64,000 nt of DNA from Nocardia bhagyanarayanae (GTDB taxonomy: Bacteria > Actinomycetota > Actinomycetes > Mycobacteriales > Mycobacteriaceae). The stretch covers positions 4,402,001 through 4,466,000 of the forward strand of contig NZ_VFPG01000001.1 of the NCBI RefSeq assembly GCF_006716565.1. Reading direction: 5' to 3'. Shown piece after piece: positions 8,883-17,530 of this stretch. The number at the start of each line of letters is the position of its first letter. Within the stretch, counting starts at the first letter, position 1. A program made the position numbers and the translations under genes. The notes under the pieces are model-generated. The model was not told the origin of the DNA and did no database searches. It was given only the letters and a program-made list of their open reading frames with translations.

Positions 8883-9596
8883 GTGACCGCTGTGGACGCG
8901 CCCCTGCTCGAGCTGCGGTCGGTGAGCAAATCCTATGTTCGCGGCACCCAGGAGGTGCCCGCCCTCGTCGACGTGACGCTGACGGTGACCGTCGGGGAAA
9001 CGGTTGTGCTCGAGGCGCCCTCGGGCTCGGGCAAGACGACGCTGCTGAACGTCGTCGGCGCGCTCGACCGGCCCAGTTCCGGTGCGGTGCTGTTCCGCGG
9101 CGAGAACATCGAGCGGTTCGACGATCGGCGGCAGGCGCTGTTCCGGCGGCGCAGCATCGGATTCGTATTCCAGTCCTTCAATCTCGTTCCCACGCTGTCG
9201 GCGGCCGAGAACGTCGCGGTGCCGCAGCTGCTGGACGGTCGCTCCTACAAGGACGCCAAGCGAGACGCGGTGCGCCTGCTCGAGCGGGTGGGTCTCGGTG
9301 CGCGCGCCGAGCACCGGCCCGCCGAACTGTCCGGCGGGCAGATCCAGCGGGTGGCGGTGGCCCGGGCGCTGTCGATGAATCCGCCGCTGCTGATCGCGGA
9401 CGAGCCGACGGGCAATCTCGACTCCCAGTCCGGCCGCGACATCGTGCGCCTGCTCGGTGAGATCACCGAGGACGGCGACGGGCGCGCCGTGCTGATGGCC
9501 ACGCACGATCCCCGCGCTGCCGAGGCCGCTACCCGGCGAATCGCGTTGCTGGACGGACGGATTCGTTCCGACCAGTCCGACCGGGAACTGCGATGA
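8883..9596 (+). CDS. ABC transporter ATP-binding protein (MacB/LolD type)
   Basis: The ATPase subunit of a MacB-family exporter, 237 residues. Walker A is APSGSGKTT near residue 45, the Q-loop lies in FVFQSFNLVPTLSAAENV, the ABC signature is LSGGQIQRVAVARAL, Walker B is LLIADEPTGNLD, and the switch His is in MATHDP. The FNLVPTLSAAENV region is characteristic of the LolD/MacB branch. The first residue of Walker A is Ala rather than the usual Gly, which should be tolerated. Its stop overlaps the start of the permease gene. The substrate is not evident. Confidence 0.93.
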   Translation: MTAVDAPLLELRSVSKSYVRGTQEVPALVDVTLTVTVGETVVLEAPSGSGKTTLLNVVGALDRPSSGAVLFRGENIERFDDRRQALFRRRSIGFVFQSFNLVPTLSAAENVAVPQLLDGRSYKDAKRDAVRLLERVGLGARAEHRPAELSGGQIQRVAVARALSMNPPLLIADEPTGNLDSQSGRDIVRLLGEITEDGDGRAVLMATHDPRAAEAATRRIALLDGRIRSDQSDRELR

Positions 9597-12097
9597 GCCC
9601 GATCGGGACCGTCGCGGCCCGCTTCCGGCTGCTGGCCCTGCGGGACAGCCTGATCCATTGGAAGCGCACCGCGATCATCGTGGCGATCGTCGGCGTCTCG
9701 TCGGCGCTGCTGGTCTCCGTACTGACCACCTACGGGTCCATCACGGCCTCGGTGGCGCGGCTGTCGGAGGCGATCGCGGGCGACGCGGCGTTCACCGTGC
9801 ACGGCGCGACCGACGCCGGCGTCGGCGCCGACATGACCGCGGTGCTGGCCCGGGTGCCCGGTGTGCGCGCCGCGGTGCCGGTGGTGCAGCAGCAGGTGGA
9901 GTTCGGCGCGAACGGCGAGCGCGCGACGACGCTGCTGATGGGCGCCGACAGCTCGATCGCCGCGCTGCGTTCCCCGCTGACCGACGCGATCCTGCCCGCG
10001 GTGCTTCGGAACACCGAGATCCTGACGACCCAGAACGCGATCGTCGCCGGGCGGAACTCGGGGTTGGCGGCGGGGGAGCGCGTCGAGATCGGCGGCACGC
10101 CACTGTTCGTCGTCGGCACGGTCGACGCACCGGAACTCAACCGCGGCGACTTCGTTCTCGCGCCGCTTGGGCTCGCCAAGCAGGTGAGCGGTAGGCCGGA
10201 CCAGGTCGGCGCGGTGCACATCGTGCTCGCCGAGAACGCCGACCCGGCGGTGGTGCGTGACGGGCTCGTCGCGGCCGCGGGCGACGCCTATCTCGTGTCC
10301 AGCCCCGGCTACGAGGTGGACCAGGCGGCGCAGTCGACCCGGCTGCTCAGCACCTCGGCGCTGCTCGTCGCGCTGGTCGCCTTCGTCGTCGCGGTGTTCC
10401 TCATGTTCAACACGATGCACATGGCGGTGAGCCAGCGCAGGACCTCGATCTCGATCCTGCGCGCGGTCGGCGCCGATCCCCGGCTCATCTACGCGCATCT
10501 GCTCGTCGAGGGCGCGGTGTACGGACTGGTCGGTGCGGTCCTCGGCATCGTGGCCGGCATCTTGCTCGGGCGCAACACGATCGGGCACCTGCCCGCTTTC
10601 GCGATCCAGGCGATCACGGCCGAGATCTCCTACGGCGTCGGCTGGTACGCCCCGGTCCTCGCGGTGCTGGCCGCGCTGGTGTCGTGCCTGATCGCGGCGG
10701 CGGGCGCGGGGCTCCAGGTGTTTCGCATGTCGCCGGTGGAGGCGCTCGGCGGTCTCGCCCGTCCAGTGCGGACGGTGTCGCCCGCGAGCATCGCGGCGGG
10801 CGTCTGCGGGGTGGCGCTGCTGGCGGCGACCGGCTACCTGGCGATGGCGGCCGACGGGCAGGCGGCGCTGCTGGCGACCGTGACCTTTCCCCTCGGCCTG
10901 CTGGCCACCCTGTTCGCCGCGACCCGGCCGCTCGTCGGGCTGTGCATCGGCCTCGCACGGCCGTTCGGCTCGGTGGGGTTGCTCGCGGCGGCCACCTTGG
11001 CGCGGGTCCCCCGGCGCACCTGGACCAACGTCGCGACGGTCGTCGTCACGATCACCGTCGCCACCGCCGTCTCCGGCGCGCTCACCAGCATGGCCGATTC
11101 GACGACGAAATCCTATGCGTCTCTCGTGAATACGGACGTGTACGTGACGCGGACGCCCGCCGACGTGCTGCCCGCGGGTGCGCTCATCGACCCCTCGATC
11201 GGTGACCGGTTGCGTGAGCTTCCCGATGTCACCCGCGTGGTGCCCGGCCAGTGGGCGTACGCGGATGTGGGCGGCGCGCTCGTCACCATCCAGGGGCTCT
11301 TGCCGGGCAGCAATGCCGTGACGTCGGCGGCGATGTCGCCCGACGCCCGCGAGCGGGTGCTTGCGGGAGCCGGGGTCGCGGTGTCGCGGCAGCTCGCGGA
11401 CACGCGCGGCTACGAGGTCGGCGACACTCTGCGGCTGACCACACCGTCCGGCCCGAAAGAGGTGCGGGTCGAAGAGGTGATCTCTACGGTCAGCGTGGCG
11501 GGCGGCACTCTCGCCATGAGTCTTCCGCATCTCCAGGAGTGGTACGCACGACCGGGCGCGACGTACTACGAGCTCGAGCTCCGCCCCGGAGCGGCGGTCG
11601 ACGACGTGATGGAACGGATCCGGGCGGATCTGCCGTCGGTGATGTACGTCTACTCCGGAGCGGAAGCGTTGCACGGGACGACGGCCGCCCTCGCGCAGGC
11701 CGGCGTCATCGCCGTCGCGCTGCAATGGACCATCGCGGCGGTCGCGGCCATCGGCCTGCTGAACACCTTCACCCTGGCGGTGCTCGAACGGCGCAGGGAG
11801 ATCGGCGTGCTGCGGGCCGTCGGCGCGCTTCGGCGGCATACCACCGGGATGATCGTCGCGGAAGCGTGCGCGGTGGGCGCGGTCGGCGGCGCTATCGGCT
11901 TCGTGGCGGGCCTCGCGCTGCAATATGTCAGCTGCCGGGTGCTCGGCGTGCTGACCGGATTTCCGGTCGCATTCGAGCCGGAGCCGGTCGCCGTGCTGAT
12001 GGCGGGCTCGGCGGTGGTGATCTGTCTGGTCGGCGCGCTCTTCCCGGCGATCGGCGCAGGGCGATCGACGGTATCGGAAGCATTGGCGGAGCGATAG
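9593..12097 (+). CDS. FtsX-like ABC transporter permease
   Basis: An 834-residue permease coupled by ATGA overlap to the ATPase. One transmembrane helix near the N-terminus is followed by an extracytoplasmic MacB-like domain. Then come an FtsX domain (around residues 250-380, with ISILRAVGADPRLIY), several central helices, a second extracytoplasmic region, and a second FtsX domain near the C-terminus (EIGVLRAVGALRRHTTG). This duplicated layout is typical of Gram-positive MacB-type permeases that export peptides, lipids or drugs. The next gene follows after 19 bases on the same strand. Confidence 0.92.
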   Translation: MSPIGTVAARFRLLALRDSLIHWKRTAIIVAIVGVSSALLVSVLTTYGSITASVARLSEAIAGDAAFTVHGATDAGVGADMTAVLARVPGVRAAVPVVQQQVEFGANGERATTLLMGADSSIAALRSPLTDAILPAVLRNTEILTTQNAIVAGRNSGLAAGERVEIGGTPLFVVGTVDAPELNRGDFVLAPLGLAKQVSGRPDQVGAVHIVLAENADPAVVRDGLVAAAGDAYLVSSPGYEVDQAAQSTRLLSTSALLVALVAFVVAVFLMFNTMHMAVSQRRTSISILRAVGADPRLIYAHLLVEGAVYGLVGAVLGIVAGILLGRNTIGHLPAFAIQAITAEISYGVGWYAPVLAVLAALVSCLIAAAGAGLQVFRMSPVEALGGLARPVRTVSPASIAAGVCGVALLAATGYLAMAADGQAALLATVTFPLGLLATLFAATRPLVGLCIGLARPFGSVGLLAAATLARVPRRTWTNVATVVVTITVATAVSGALTSMADSTTKSYASLVNTDVYVTRTPADVLPAGALIDPSIGDRLRELPDVTRVVPGQWAYADVGGALVTIQGLLPGSNAVTSAAMSPDARERVLAGAGVAVSRQLADTRGYEVGDTLRLTTPSGPKEVRVEEVISTVSVAGGTLAMSLPHLQEWYARPGATYYELELRPGAAVDDVMERIRADLPSVMYVYSGAEALHGTTAALAQAGVIAVALQWTIAAVAAIGLLNTFTLAVLERRREIGVLRAVGALRRHTTGMIVAEACAVGAVGGAIGFVAGLALQYVSCRVLGVLTGFPVAFEPEPVAVLMAGSAVVICLVGALFPAIGAGRSTVSEALAER

Positions 12098-12116
12098 TTT
12101 CGGAAAGGGGCCCTTG

Positions 12117-13412
12117 GTGTTCACTCGGATAACGGCGGTCGCACGCGGCGCCGCCCGCGTTCTGGTCATCGTCCGGGTGCTCGCGCCCGTGCTGGCGCGA
12201 GATCTGGTGCGGCGGTGCACCGGTCGCCGGTCGGTGCTTGTCGCGGAGCTGCCCGGCGCGTTCGTGGCGCTCGGGCCGATCTTCGTGAAGTTCGGTCAGT
12301 TCGTCGCGTCCTCGCCGAGCGTGTTCGGTCCAGCGGCGGCGCGGGAGTTCGCTCCGCTGCTCGAACGGGTCGCGCCGGTGGACGCGGCGCTGATCCGGCG
12401 GCAGATCGAGGCGAGCCTGGGCGTCGAGGTGGGCCGGTTGTTCGCCGAATTCGACGACGAGCCGCTGGCGTCCGGGTCCATCGCGCAGGTGCACCGCGCG
12501 GTGACCAGCTCGGGTCGTTCCGTCGCGGTGAAGGTCGTCCGGCCGGGCATCGAGCACACCGTCGCCGCCGACGTGACGCTGCTGCGTTGCGCTGGCGTCG
12601 TGCTCGGCTGGACCGACGAGGGACGCCGATGGAACTTGTCCGGCGTGATCGAGGAGTTCACCTCGCTGCTGCCGCGGGAACTGGACCTCACGGCGGAGGC
12701 GGACGCGATGCGGCGGTGGGCCGCGGAACTGGCGGCCGCTGGTTTCACCGGGCAGGTTCGGGTGCCCGAGGTGCATCCCGAGTGGTCCTCGCGCTCGGTG
12801 CTCACCATGGAATTGATCGAGGGGACGACGATCATCGAGCCCGCGCCGGGAGAGTCCGAGGCGTTCGACGGCGAGTCGATCATGAGCAGGCTTACCCTCT
12901 CGCTGTTCCACACCGCACTCAAAGGCGGCTTCTTCCACGGGGATCTGCACGCGGGCAACATCCTGATCGACCGGGACGGCTGGGTCGTACTGATCGATTT
13001 CGGCATCGTCGGCGAGCTCGACGAGCCGACGCGGCTACAGATCAAACACTGCATCGCCGCGCTGTTGCTCCTGGGCGACTTCACCGCGGCGGCCCGCGCG
13101 CTGGTGCGCCTGGGTGTGCTCAGTCCCTCCGCACCGGTCGAGCAGTTGGCCGAGCGCATCCGCGCGGCCGCCATGCACGCCGACGCGCCGGTCGGCATGC
13201 TGCGGCTCGGCGACGTCGGCACCGAACTGCGCGCGCTCGCCGACGAGCACGGCATGACGATCCCGCGCAACCTGGTCCTGGCCGGCAAGCAGGTCGTCTA
13301 CCTGGAGCGCTACATGAAGCAGGTCGCGCCGGGCTGGAACCCGGTGTCCGACAAGGCTTTGAGCCGCTTCTTCGCGGGCGTGCTCATGGAATCCATGCGC
13401 GCCACCTCCTGA
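12117..13412 (+). CDS. ABC1/UbiB family atypical kinase
   Basis: About 431 residues of the ABC1/ADCK/UbiB family. Visible motifs are the KxGQ motif as KFGQFVAS, the catalytic Lys in VAVKVVRPG near residue 139, HGDLHAGNILID near residue 274 and the metal-binding DFG near residue 294. The C-terminus lacks the paired transmembrane helices seen in many UbiB proteins. GTG 12117 is chosen because AGGGG lies six bases upstream; TTG 12114 would be too close. UbiB proteins support quinone or isoprenoid-lipid handling. Here the gene appears co-transcribed with an exporter, so a role in lipid supply to or control of that exporter is possible but unproven. Confidence 0.88.
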   Translation: MFTRITAVARGAARVLVIVRVLAPVLARDLVRRCTGRRSVLVAELPGAFVALGPIFVKFGQFVASSPSVFGPAAAREFAPLLERVAPVDAALIRRQIEASLGVEVGRLFAEFDDEPLASGSIAQVHRAVTSSGRSVAVKVVRPGIEHTVAADVTLLRCAGVVLGWTDEGRRWNLSGVIEEFTSLLPRELDLTAEADAMRRWAAELAAAGFTGQVRVPEVHPEWSSRSVLTMELIEGTTIIEPAPGESEAFDGESIMSRLTLSLFHTALKGGFFHGDLHAGNILIDRDGWVVLIDFGIVGELDEPTRLQIKHCIAALLLLGDFTAAARALVRLGVLSPSAPVEQLAERIRAAAMHADAPVGMLRLGDVGTELRALADEHGMTIPRNLVLAGKQVVYLERYMKQVAPGWNPVSDKALSRFFAGVLMESMRATS

Positions 13413-13426
13413 CCGCCCGGCGAAAA

Positions 13427-13520
13427 TCGACGGTAGTCATATGGTGGCTATTCGATCTTCGAAAGCCACCATATGACTACCGTCGAATCCGTTTCTCTAT
13501 CGACGGTAGCCAAATGGTGG
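13427..13520. repeat. Palindromic intergenic repeat, locus 1 (23-bp perfect inverted repeat plus third copy)
   Basis: Positions 13427-13449 and 13464-13486 are perfect reverse complements (23 bases) around a 14-base loop. The core of the left arm is CGGTAGTCATATGGTGG. A third, direct copy lies at 13500-13520 and matches the left arm at 19 of 21 bases. The element sits just after the UbiB-like gene and before the ESX cassette. It could act as a terminator hairpin, but the extra copy and the related element near 47.1 kb argue for a dispersed repeat. Confidence 0.85.
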
Positions 13521-13664
13521 TCGGGGGCTCGACATTCGATGGAACCGAACGGGTCGACAGCGCGTCCAACACAGAGGACGGAACCGAAGGACTGCTATGC
13601 GAGCTGCGTGATGAGCATGGGACCCTGCCGCAGGCAGGAAGTTGCGGCTGGAGTGAGGACATAG

Positions 13665-13991
13665 ATGTGGAACCCTGACGACATCGTCGTCGATCCGGAG
13701 AAAGTACGCGCGCATGCCAGCGCGGTCGAATCGACCCTCGGGAACGTCAGCAAAGCCAAGCAGGCCGCCGACTACGTGGCCAAGTTGGACGACGGTTACG
13801 GGGTTTTCGTCGGGTGGTACGCGGATCTGATGGTGGGCTCGCTGCACGATCGGATCACCGACAGCCTGCAGAAGATCGTCGAAACGACCGAGACGCTGCC
13901 GAAGACGCTACGGTACTGCGCGGACACCTTCGAAAACCTCGATGCCGGACGCAAAGCCGAGATCGAGCGTCAACAGAACCAGATCGAATAG
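13665..13991 (+). CDS. EspC-like ESX/type VII secretion-associated protein
   Basis: An all-helical protein of 108 residues with no signal peptide, rich in Lys, Glu and Asp. Length and pattern (IVVDPEKVRAHASAVES...; C-terminal YCADTFENLDAGRKAEIERQ) fit the ESX-1 EspC/WXG100-like group of type VII secretion substrates, which form helical hairpins. Its WY pair around residue 50 sits at the hairpin turn. It is followed after 12 bases by a larger WxG protein and then a membrane protein, forming a small secretion cassette. No ESX core components (EccC, EccD, MycP) lie in this window, so export would rely on a system elsewhere. Confidence 0.75.
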   Translation: MWNPDDIVVDPEKVRAHASAVESTLGNVSKAKQAADYVAKLDDGYGVFVGWYADLMVGSLHDRITDSLQKIVETTETLPKTLRYCADTFENLDAGRKAEIERQQNQIE

Positions 13992-14003
13992 GGGGAGGGA
14001 CTC

Positions 14004-14915
14004 GTGCCGTTCAACGATGCTGCGCCGCCTGCGGGCAATGACCTGATCGACGGGAAGGTCGACGACGACGAGGCTTATGGTTTCGACCAGAAGGCGCTGC
14101 TTCCGAGGATCAACAGCGATGGCGCCGAACCAGGGCTGCTGAAAGGTACGCCGCTGGGAGATACGTGGGAAGCCGGCGGGCTGGTCAAGGAAGCCTTGAA
14201 CGGAGAAGACCCGGTCAAGAACCTGTACAGCGCGGCTCTCAAAGCTTCTTCGGTCGCCGTCGCCGCGGCGGATGTGCTGGAGTACCGGAGCCGCATGGCC
14301 GCGGGGGTTCCGCTGGCGAAGTTCGATCCGTTCAATATCGTGGGCGCCCTGCTGATGGGCTGGATGCTGGAGAATGTCGAGCCGCTGCGCAAGGCGCTCG
14401 ACTGGGTCACCGGCAACCCGGACATGGTCAAGGCGTATTCCAAGTCCTGGGAGAACATCTCCGGTGCGCTGACCGAGGCCGCCGCGACATGGAACGCCGA
14501 ACTCGACAAAGATGTCAGTGAATGGGCAGGTGCCGCCAGTACGGCCTACAAAACCAAGGCGGACGCGTTCATGGCGGACATCGAGGCTCAGGCCTCCCTC
14601 GCCACCTCGCTGAGCAAAGTGAATGCCGCGCTCGGTGACCTGGTCGAGGGTGTCCGCGGTGTCGTGACCGAACTCCTCAACTGGCTGGCCGGTGTGCTGG
14701 TCGAGGCTGCCGCGATCATCATCTGCACCGGGGGAACGGCGTCTTTCGCGGCGGTCGCCCGCGCCAGCACGAGCATCGCGGGCGCGGGCACGAAGTTGTC
14801 GAATATCCTGCTGCAGCTTGCGAAAGAAGCGTCGACGATCGTCGGAATGGTGCCGAAACTGATTCAGATCGTGCAGGGTGCGTCCGAGGCTTCCATCAGA
14901 TCGGCGAACGCGTAA
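14004..14915 (+). CDS. WXG100-like type VII secretion protein with hydrophobic C-terminus
   Basis: A 303-residue, mainly helical protein starting at GTG 14004 with GGGGAGGGA upstream. The central region (residues about 140-215) resembles a WXG100 hairpin: an amphipathic helix, the turn SEWAGAAS carrying the W-x-G motif, then a second helix (AYKTKADAFMADIEAQ). The C-terminal 90 residues are hydrophobic and Ala-rich (NWLAGVLVEAAAIIICTGG), suggesting membrane association. It lies directly after the EspC-like gene and is probably its secretion partner. No recognisable toxin domain follows the helical part. Confidence 0.75.
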   Translation: MPFNDAAPPAGNDLIDGKVDDDEAYGFDQKALLPRINSDGAEPGLLKGTPLGDTWEAGGLVKEALNGEDPVKNLYSAALKASSVAVAAADVLEYRSRMAAGVPLAKFDPFNIVGALLMGWMLENVEPLRKALDWVTGNPDMVKAYSKSWENISGALTEAAATWNAELDKDVSEWAGAASTAYKTKADAFMADIEAQASLATSLSKVNAALGDLVEGVRGVVTELLNWLAGVLVEAAAIIICTGGTASFAAVARASTSIAGAGTKLSNILLQLAKEASTIVGMVPKLIQIVQGASEASIRSANA

Positions 14916-14942
14916 GGCGGCGAGATCGGCATAGGAGACGTC

Positions 14943-15821
14943 GTGGGGAGATATCGGAGTACGTCCAGCTTGCCGCTACCGGCGGATTGGGAGCGAAAGG
15001 CGTTCGGGGCATACCGGTATACGGTGCTGCCGTTCGCGTGCGCGTTGGTCTTGTGGCCCCTCGTTGCCGGCGTGATCTGGGGAGGTGTGACGGGTCAGGG
15101 CGAGGATCGGTGGGCGGCACTCCTCGGGTTCGTGCTGTTGGGTCCCCTCGCCGCCTCCTTCACCGGGTGGGGCTGGTCGGAACTTCCCCGAACCGCCCCG
15201 GTGGCCGCCGATATTCGCGCCACCGATGCCGGATCCGCGCTCGTGCTGCCGGTCTCGCGCCCTTCCTCGATCGGAAGTGTGGTGTGCACGGCGGTCGGGG
15301 TGGGCTTGCTCGTGGCCGGGCTGTGGCGATTCATCGCTTCGCTGGACGACGACTGGTCGATGGGAGCCGCGTTCTTCTTCCTGATCTCCCTGCCCGGCCT
15401 GGTCGCGATCTTGATCGGTCTCGGCACATACCGTCCTCGCAGGGTCCTCGACGACGTCGGCATCCTGCTCACGGCACATCACGTCTCGATCGACTACGGC
15501 AAGGGACCGGAAAAGGTTGCCTGGCAGGACATCTCTGCCGTTGGCGCCCGCAGCCGTCGAGAAGGGTTCAAAGCAGGCAGCGGAACCAACGTGATCACGC
15601 TCGTCACCGGCGATGCCGACACCGGCTACGGAACCATCGACATCGGCCACAAGGACCTCGAGACCGATCCGACCCGGGTCTATCACCTGTTCGTGTTCTA
15701 CGTGCGCAATCCGGGGCTGCGATCCGAACTCGGGACCGAACAGGGGTTGGATCGCTTCCGGCGCGGCGGATACGCACCGGAACAGCCGCCTGCCTTCCTC
15801 GACGGAAGTCCGCGCCCTTGA
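14943..15821 (+). CDS. Membrane protein of the ESX-associated cassette
   Basis: About 292 residues from GTG 14943, with GGAGA just upstream. Four hydrophobic segments are visible around residues 30-50, 60-80, 115-135 and 140-165. They are followed by a soluble C-terminal domain of about 120 residues (VAWQDISAVGARSRREG) that looks PH-like in strand pattern. It follows the WxG gene by 27 bases and probably shares its transcript. The family is not recognised; a role as a membrane partner of the secreted proteins is inferred from position. Confidence 0.65.
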   Translation: MGRYRSTSSLPLPADWERKAFGAYRYTVLPFACALVLWPLVAGVIWGGVTGQGEDRWAALLGFVLLGPLAASFTGWGWSELPRTAPVAADIRATDAGSALVLPVSRPSSIGSVVCTAVGVGLLVAGLWRFIASLDDDWSMGAAFFFLISLPGLVAILIGLGTYRPRRVLDDVGILLTAHHVSIDYGKGPEKVAWQDISAVGARSRREGFKAGSGTNVITLVTGDADTGYGTIDIGHKDLETDPTRVYHLFVFYVRNPGLRSELGTEQGLDRFRRGGYAPEQPPAFLDGSPRP

Positions 15822-16091
15822 CGCCAGTCCCGCCGACTTCCAGGCCCGGTCGCTCCTTCCTGACCGCTCTCAGGACGAGTCTTACGAGCCCGTTCGCGGC
15901 CGTCTCGCGTCCGACCGGCCGGAAGCGTCGCGCCTGGCTCCGAGCTGCACGGAACGCTGATCAACGATATTCGGCAACTGGTCGGTGCTGATCGATGCGA
16001 TCGGCCCCGGGCGGCCGAACGGATGTCGGCGGGATAAGGGCGACTGATCGCGGCGCGGCGCCTCGAACTCGACGCGCGCCCGCGACCACGG

Positions 16092-16616
16092 TCAGCCCGC
16101 CTCGGCGGCCGCTTCTTGATAGGCGGCGGTCAGTTCCGCGAGCACCCCATCGGAGGGTGCCGGCGCTCCCTCGAGGTGGGTGGCCCGGAGTTCGGCCATG
16201 AATCGGTCCCAGAGAGGAGGGCCGCCCGCGGCCAGCAGCTCGGCGCGCACGGTCAGTTCCGGCGTCGTGTCCAGCCAGCGCGCGCCCCACGCGCCGAGCT
16301 GCGCCATGACCGGGACGAGTTGGATCGCCGCCTCGGTGAGACGGTATTCGACCTTCTGGCGGTGGCTCGGGTCGTCGTGGCGGGTGAGCAGTCCGGCGTC
16401 GACGAGTTTGGCGAGGCGATTGGCGAGGATGTTCGACGCGATGCCCTCGATAGACGCGGTGAGCAGCTCGCGGAAGTGGGTGTTGCCGCCGAACATGATG
16501 TCGCGCAAGACGATCAAGCTCCATCGGTCGCCGAGCAGCTCGACCGTCATGTTGATCGGGCAGCCCGACTTCCCCGGGGACACCGGCAGCTTGTCATGGG
16601 CAACTGGTTGCGACAC
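16092..16616 (-). CDS. HxlR family transcriptional regulator
   Basis: A 174-residue winged-helix protein with the HxlR signature: CPINMTVELLGDRWSLIVLRDIMFG, then FRELL....GIASNILANRLAKLVDAGLL, and the wing RQKVEYRLTEA. The Cys near residue 19 is the one that senses redox or electrophile stress in HypR/QorR-type members. Compared with typical HxlR proteins (110-130 residues) it has a C-terminal extension of about 50 residues. It is divergent from a RibD-like reductase gene with 59 bases between the starts and probably regulates that gene and itself. Confidence 0.92.
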   Translation of the reverse strand: MSQPVAHDKLPVSPGKSGCPINMTVELLGDRWSLIVLRDIMFGGNTHFRELLTASIEGIASNILANRLAKLVDAGLLTRHDDPSHRQKVEYRLTEAAIQLVPVMAQLGAWGARWLDTTPELTVRAELLAAGGPPLWDRFMAELRATHLEGAPAPSDGVLAELTAAYQEAAAEAG

Positions 16617-16628
16617 GGGATCAGTCTA

Positions 16629-16658
16629 GGTTAGGTTCTAACCGATTGCATCTTGCAA
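16629..16658. promoter_or_regulatory. Candidate HxlR operator between divergent genes
   Basis: Two short palindromes lie side by side in the 59-base divergent gap: GGTTAG-GTT-CTAACC at 16629-16643 and TTGCA-TCT-TGCAA at 16646-16658. HxlR regulators bind inverted repeats in the gap between themselves and their target. The first element also resembles the left half of an IdeR iron box, but its right half is displaced by two bases, so I favour the HxlR reading. Confidence 0.45.
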
Positions 16659-16675
16659 CCAGAAAGGGAGTTCCG

Positions 16676-17320
16676 ATGACACAGATGGTCCGCGTGCAGA
16701 ACTTCATGGTGTCCGCCGACGGATACGGCACGGGGGAGGGGCAGAGCTTCGAGCGTCCGTTCGGTCACGCCGATCCGAGTGCGTTCTTCTCCTGGGCGGG
16801 CGCCACCGCGCACTGGCCCACCCGGACCGAGCCGGGCGGAACCTACGGCCTCGACGACTACATCACTCGCGACTACCGCAACAACATCGGCGCGGAGATC
16901 ATGGGGCGCAACAAGTTCGGTCCGCAGCGGGGACCGTGGGAGAACTACGACTGGCAGGGCTGGTGGGGCGACGAGCCTCCCTTCCGCACACCGGTATTCG
17001 TCCTCACCCACTACGAGCGGCCGTCGATCACCCTGGGGGAAACCACATTCCATTTCCTGGACGCGACGCCGAAGGACGCGCTCGCGCGGGCGCTCGAGGC
17101 CGCTGAGGGCAAGGACGTGCGGATCGGCGGCGGTGTCGCCACGGTCCGGGAGTTCCTCGACGCCGATCTGATCGACCAAATGCACTTCGCTGTCGCGCCG
17201 GTCGAACTCGGTCGCGGCGAACGACTGTGGACGAGCCCTGACGAACTCGTCGACCGTTTCCATCTGGAGCGGGTCCCGCGCCCGAGCGGTATCGTGCACC
17301 ACTTCTTCTGGCGGAAATGA
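16676..17320 (+). CDS. RibD C-terminal/dihydrofolate reductase-like protein
   Basis: About 214 residues starting at ATG 16676 (AAAGGGAG upstream); an upstream in-frame start at 16646 would overlap the operator. The sequence shows the RibD C-terminal fold: VQNFMVSADGYG at the N-terminus, the FGPQRGPW loop, TPVFVLTHYERP, and GKDVRIGGGVATVREFLDADLIDQ near residue 150, which binds NADPH in this superfamily. These proteins are NADPH-dependent reductases of unknown substrate, commonly controlled by an adjacent HxlR or TetR gene as here. Confidence 0.88.
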   Translation: MTQMVRVQNFMVSADGYGTGEGQSFERPFGHADPSAFFSWAGATAHWPTRTEPGGTYGLDDYITRDYRNNIGAEIMGRNKFGPQRGPWENYDWQGWWGDEPPFRTPVFVLTHYERPSITLGETTFHFLDATPKDALARALEAAEGKDVRIGGGVATVREFLDADLIDQMHFAVAPVELGRGERLWTSPDELVDRFHLERVPRPSGIVHHFFWRK

Positions 17321-17453
17321 CCTGGTCGAGGGCCGAAATCAGCACCCGTTCGGAGCACTCGCCCGGCTTGGTGAGGAGGTTGCCCGACCGCGTCGGACGA
17401 TGAATGGAAAGCGTCCCCCGCTCCTTTCCACTTTCAACATATAGCGCACAGGG

Positions 17454-17473
17454 GGGCTTGCGGCAAGGCCCCG
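17454..17473 (+). promoter_or_regulatory. Rifamycin-associated element (RAE) upstream of helR
   Basis: The sequence contains GGGCTTGCGGCAAGGCCC, an imperfect palindrome with CTTG/CAAG inner arms. From memory it corresponds to the published rifamycin-associated element found upstream of rifamycin-inactivating and helR genes in actinobacteria. It lies 57 bases before the helR start. An AT-rich tract (ACATATAG) at about 17439-17446 may be part of the promoter. The match was made by eye and the element was not tested here. Confidence 0.8.
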
Positions 17474-17530
17474 GTCGTCACGCACAATTGCCCGCCGAAG
17501 CCGGAACCAGCGGAAACGAGGTGTCGCGAA

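Noticed and set aside
9245..12220. A 991-residue open frame on the minus strand opposite the ABC transporter
   Set aside because: It is antisense to two clear transporter genes, Arg/Asp/His-rich, and has no motif.
13427..13486. Reading the 23-bp hairpin purely as a rho-independent terminator of the UbiB-like gene
   Set aside because: No T tract follows, a third copy lies beyond it, and the related element near 47.1 kb is not placed directly after a gene. A terminator role remains possible but does not explain the pattern.
16629..16643. An IdeR iron box between the HxlR and RibD-like genes
   Set aside because: Only the left half fits the iron-box consensus and the right half is displaced by two bases. 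A local HxlR operator is simpler.
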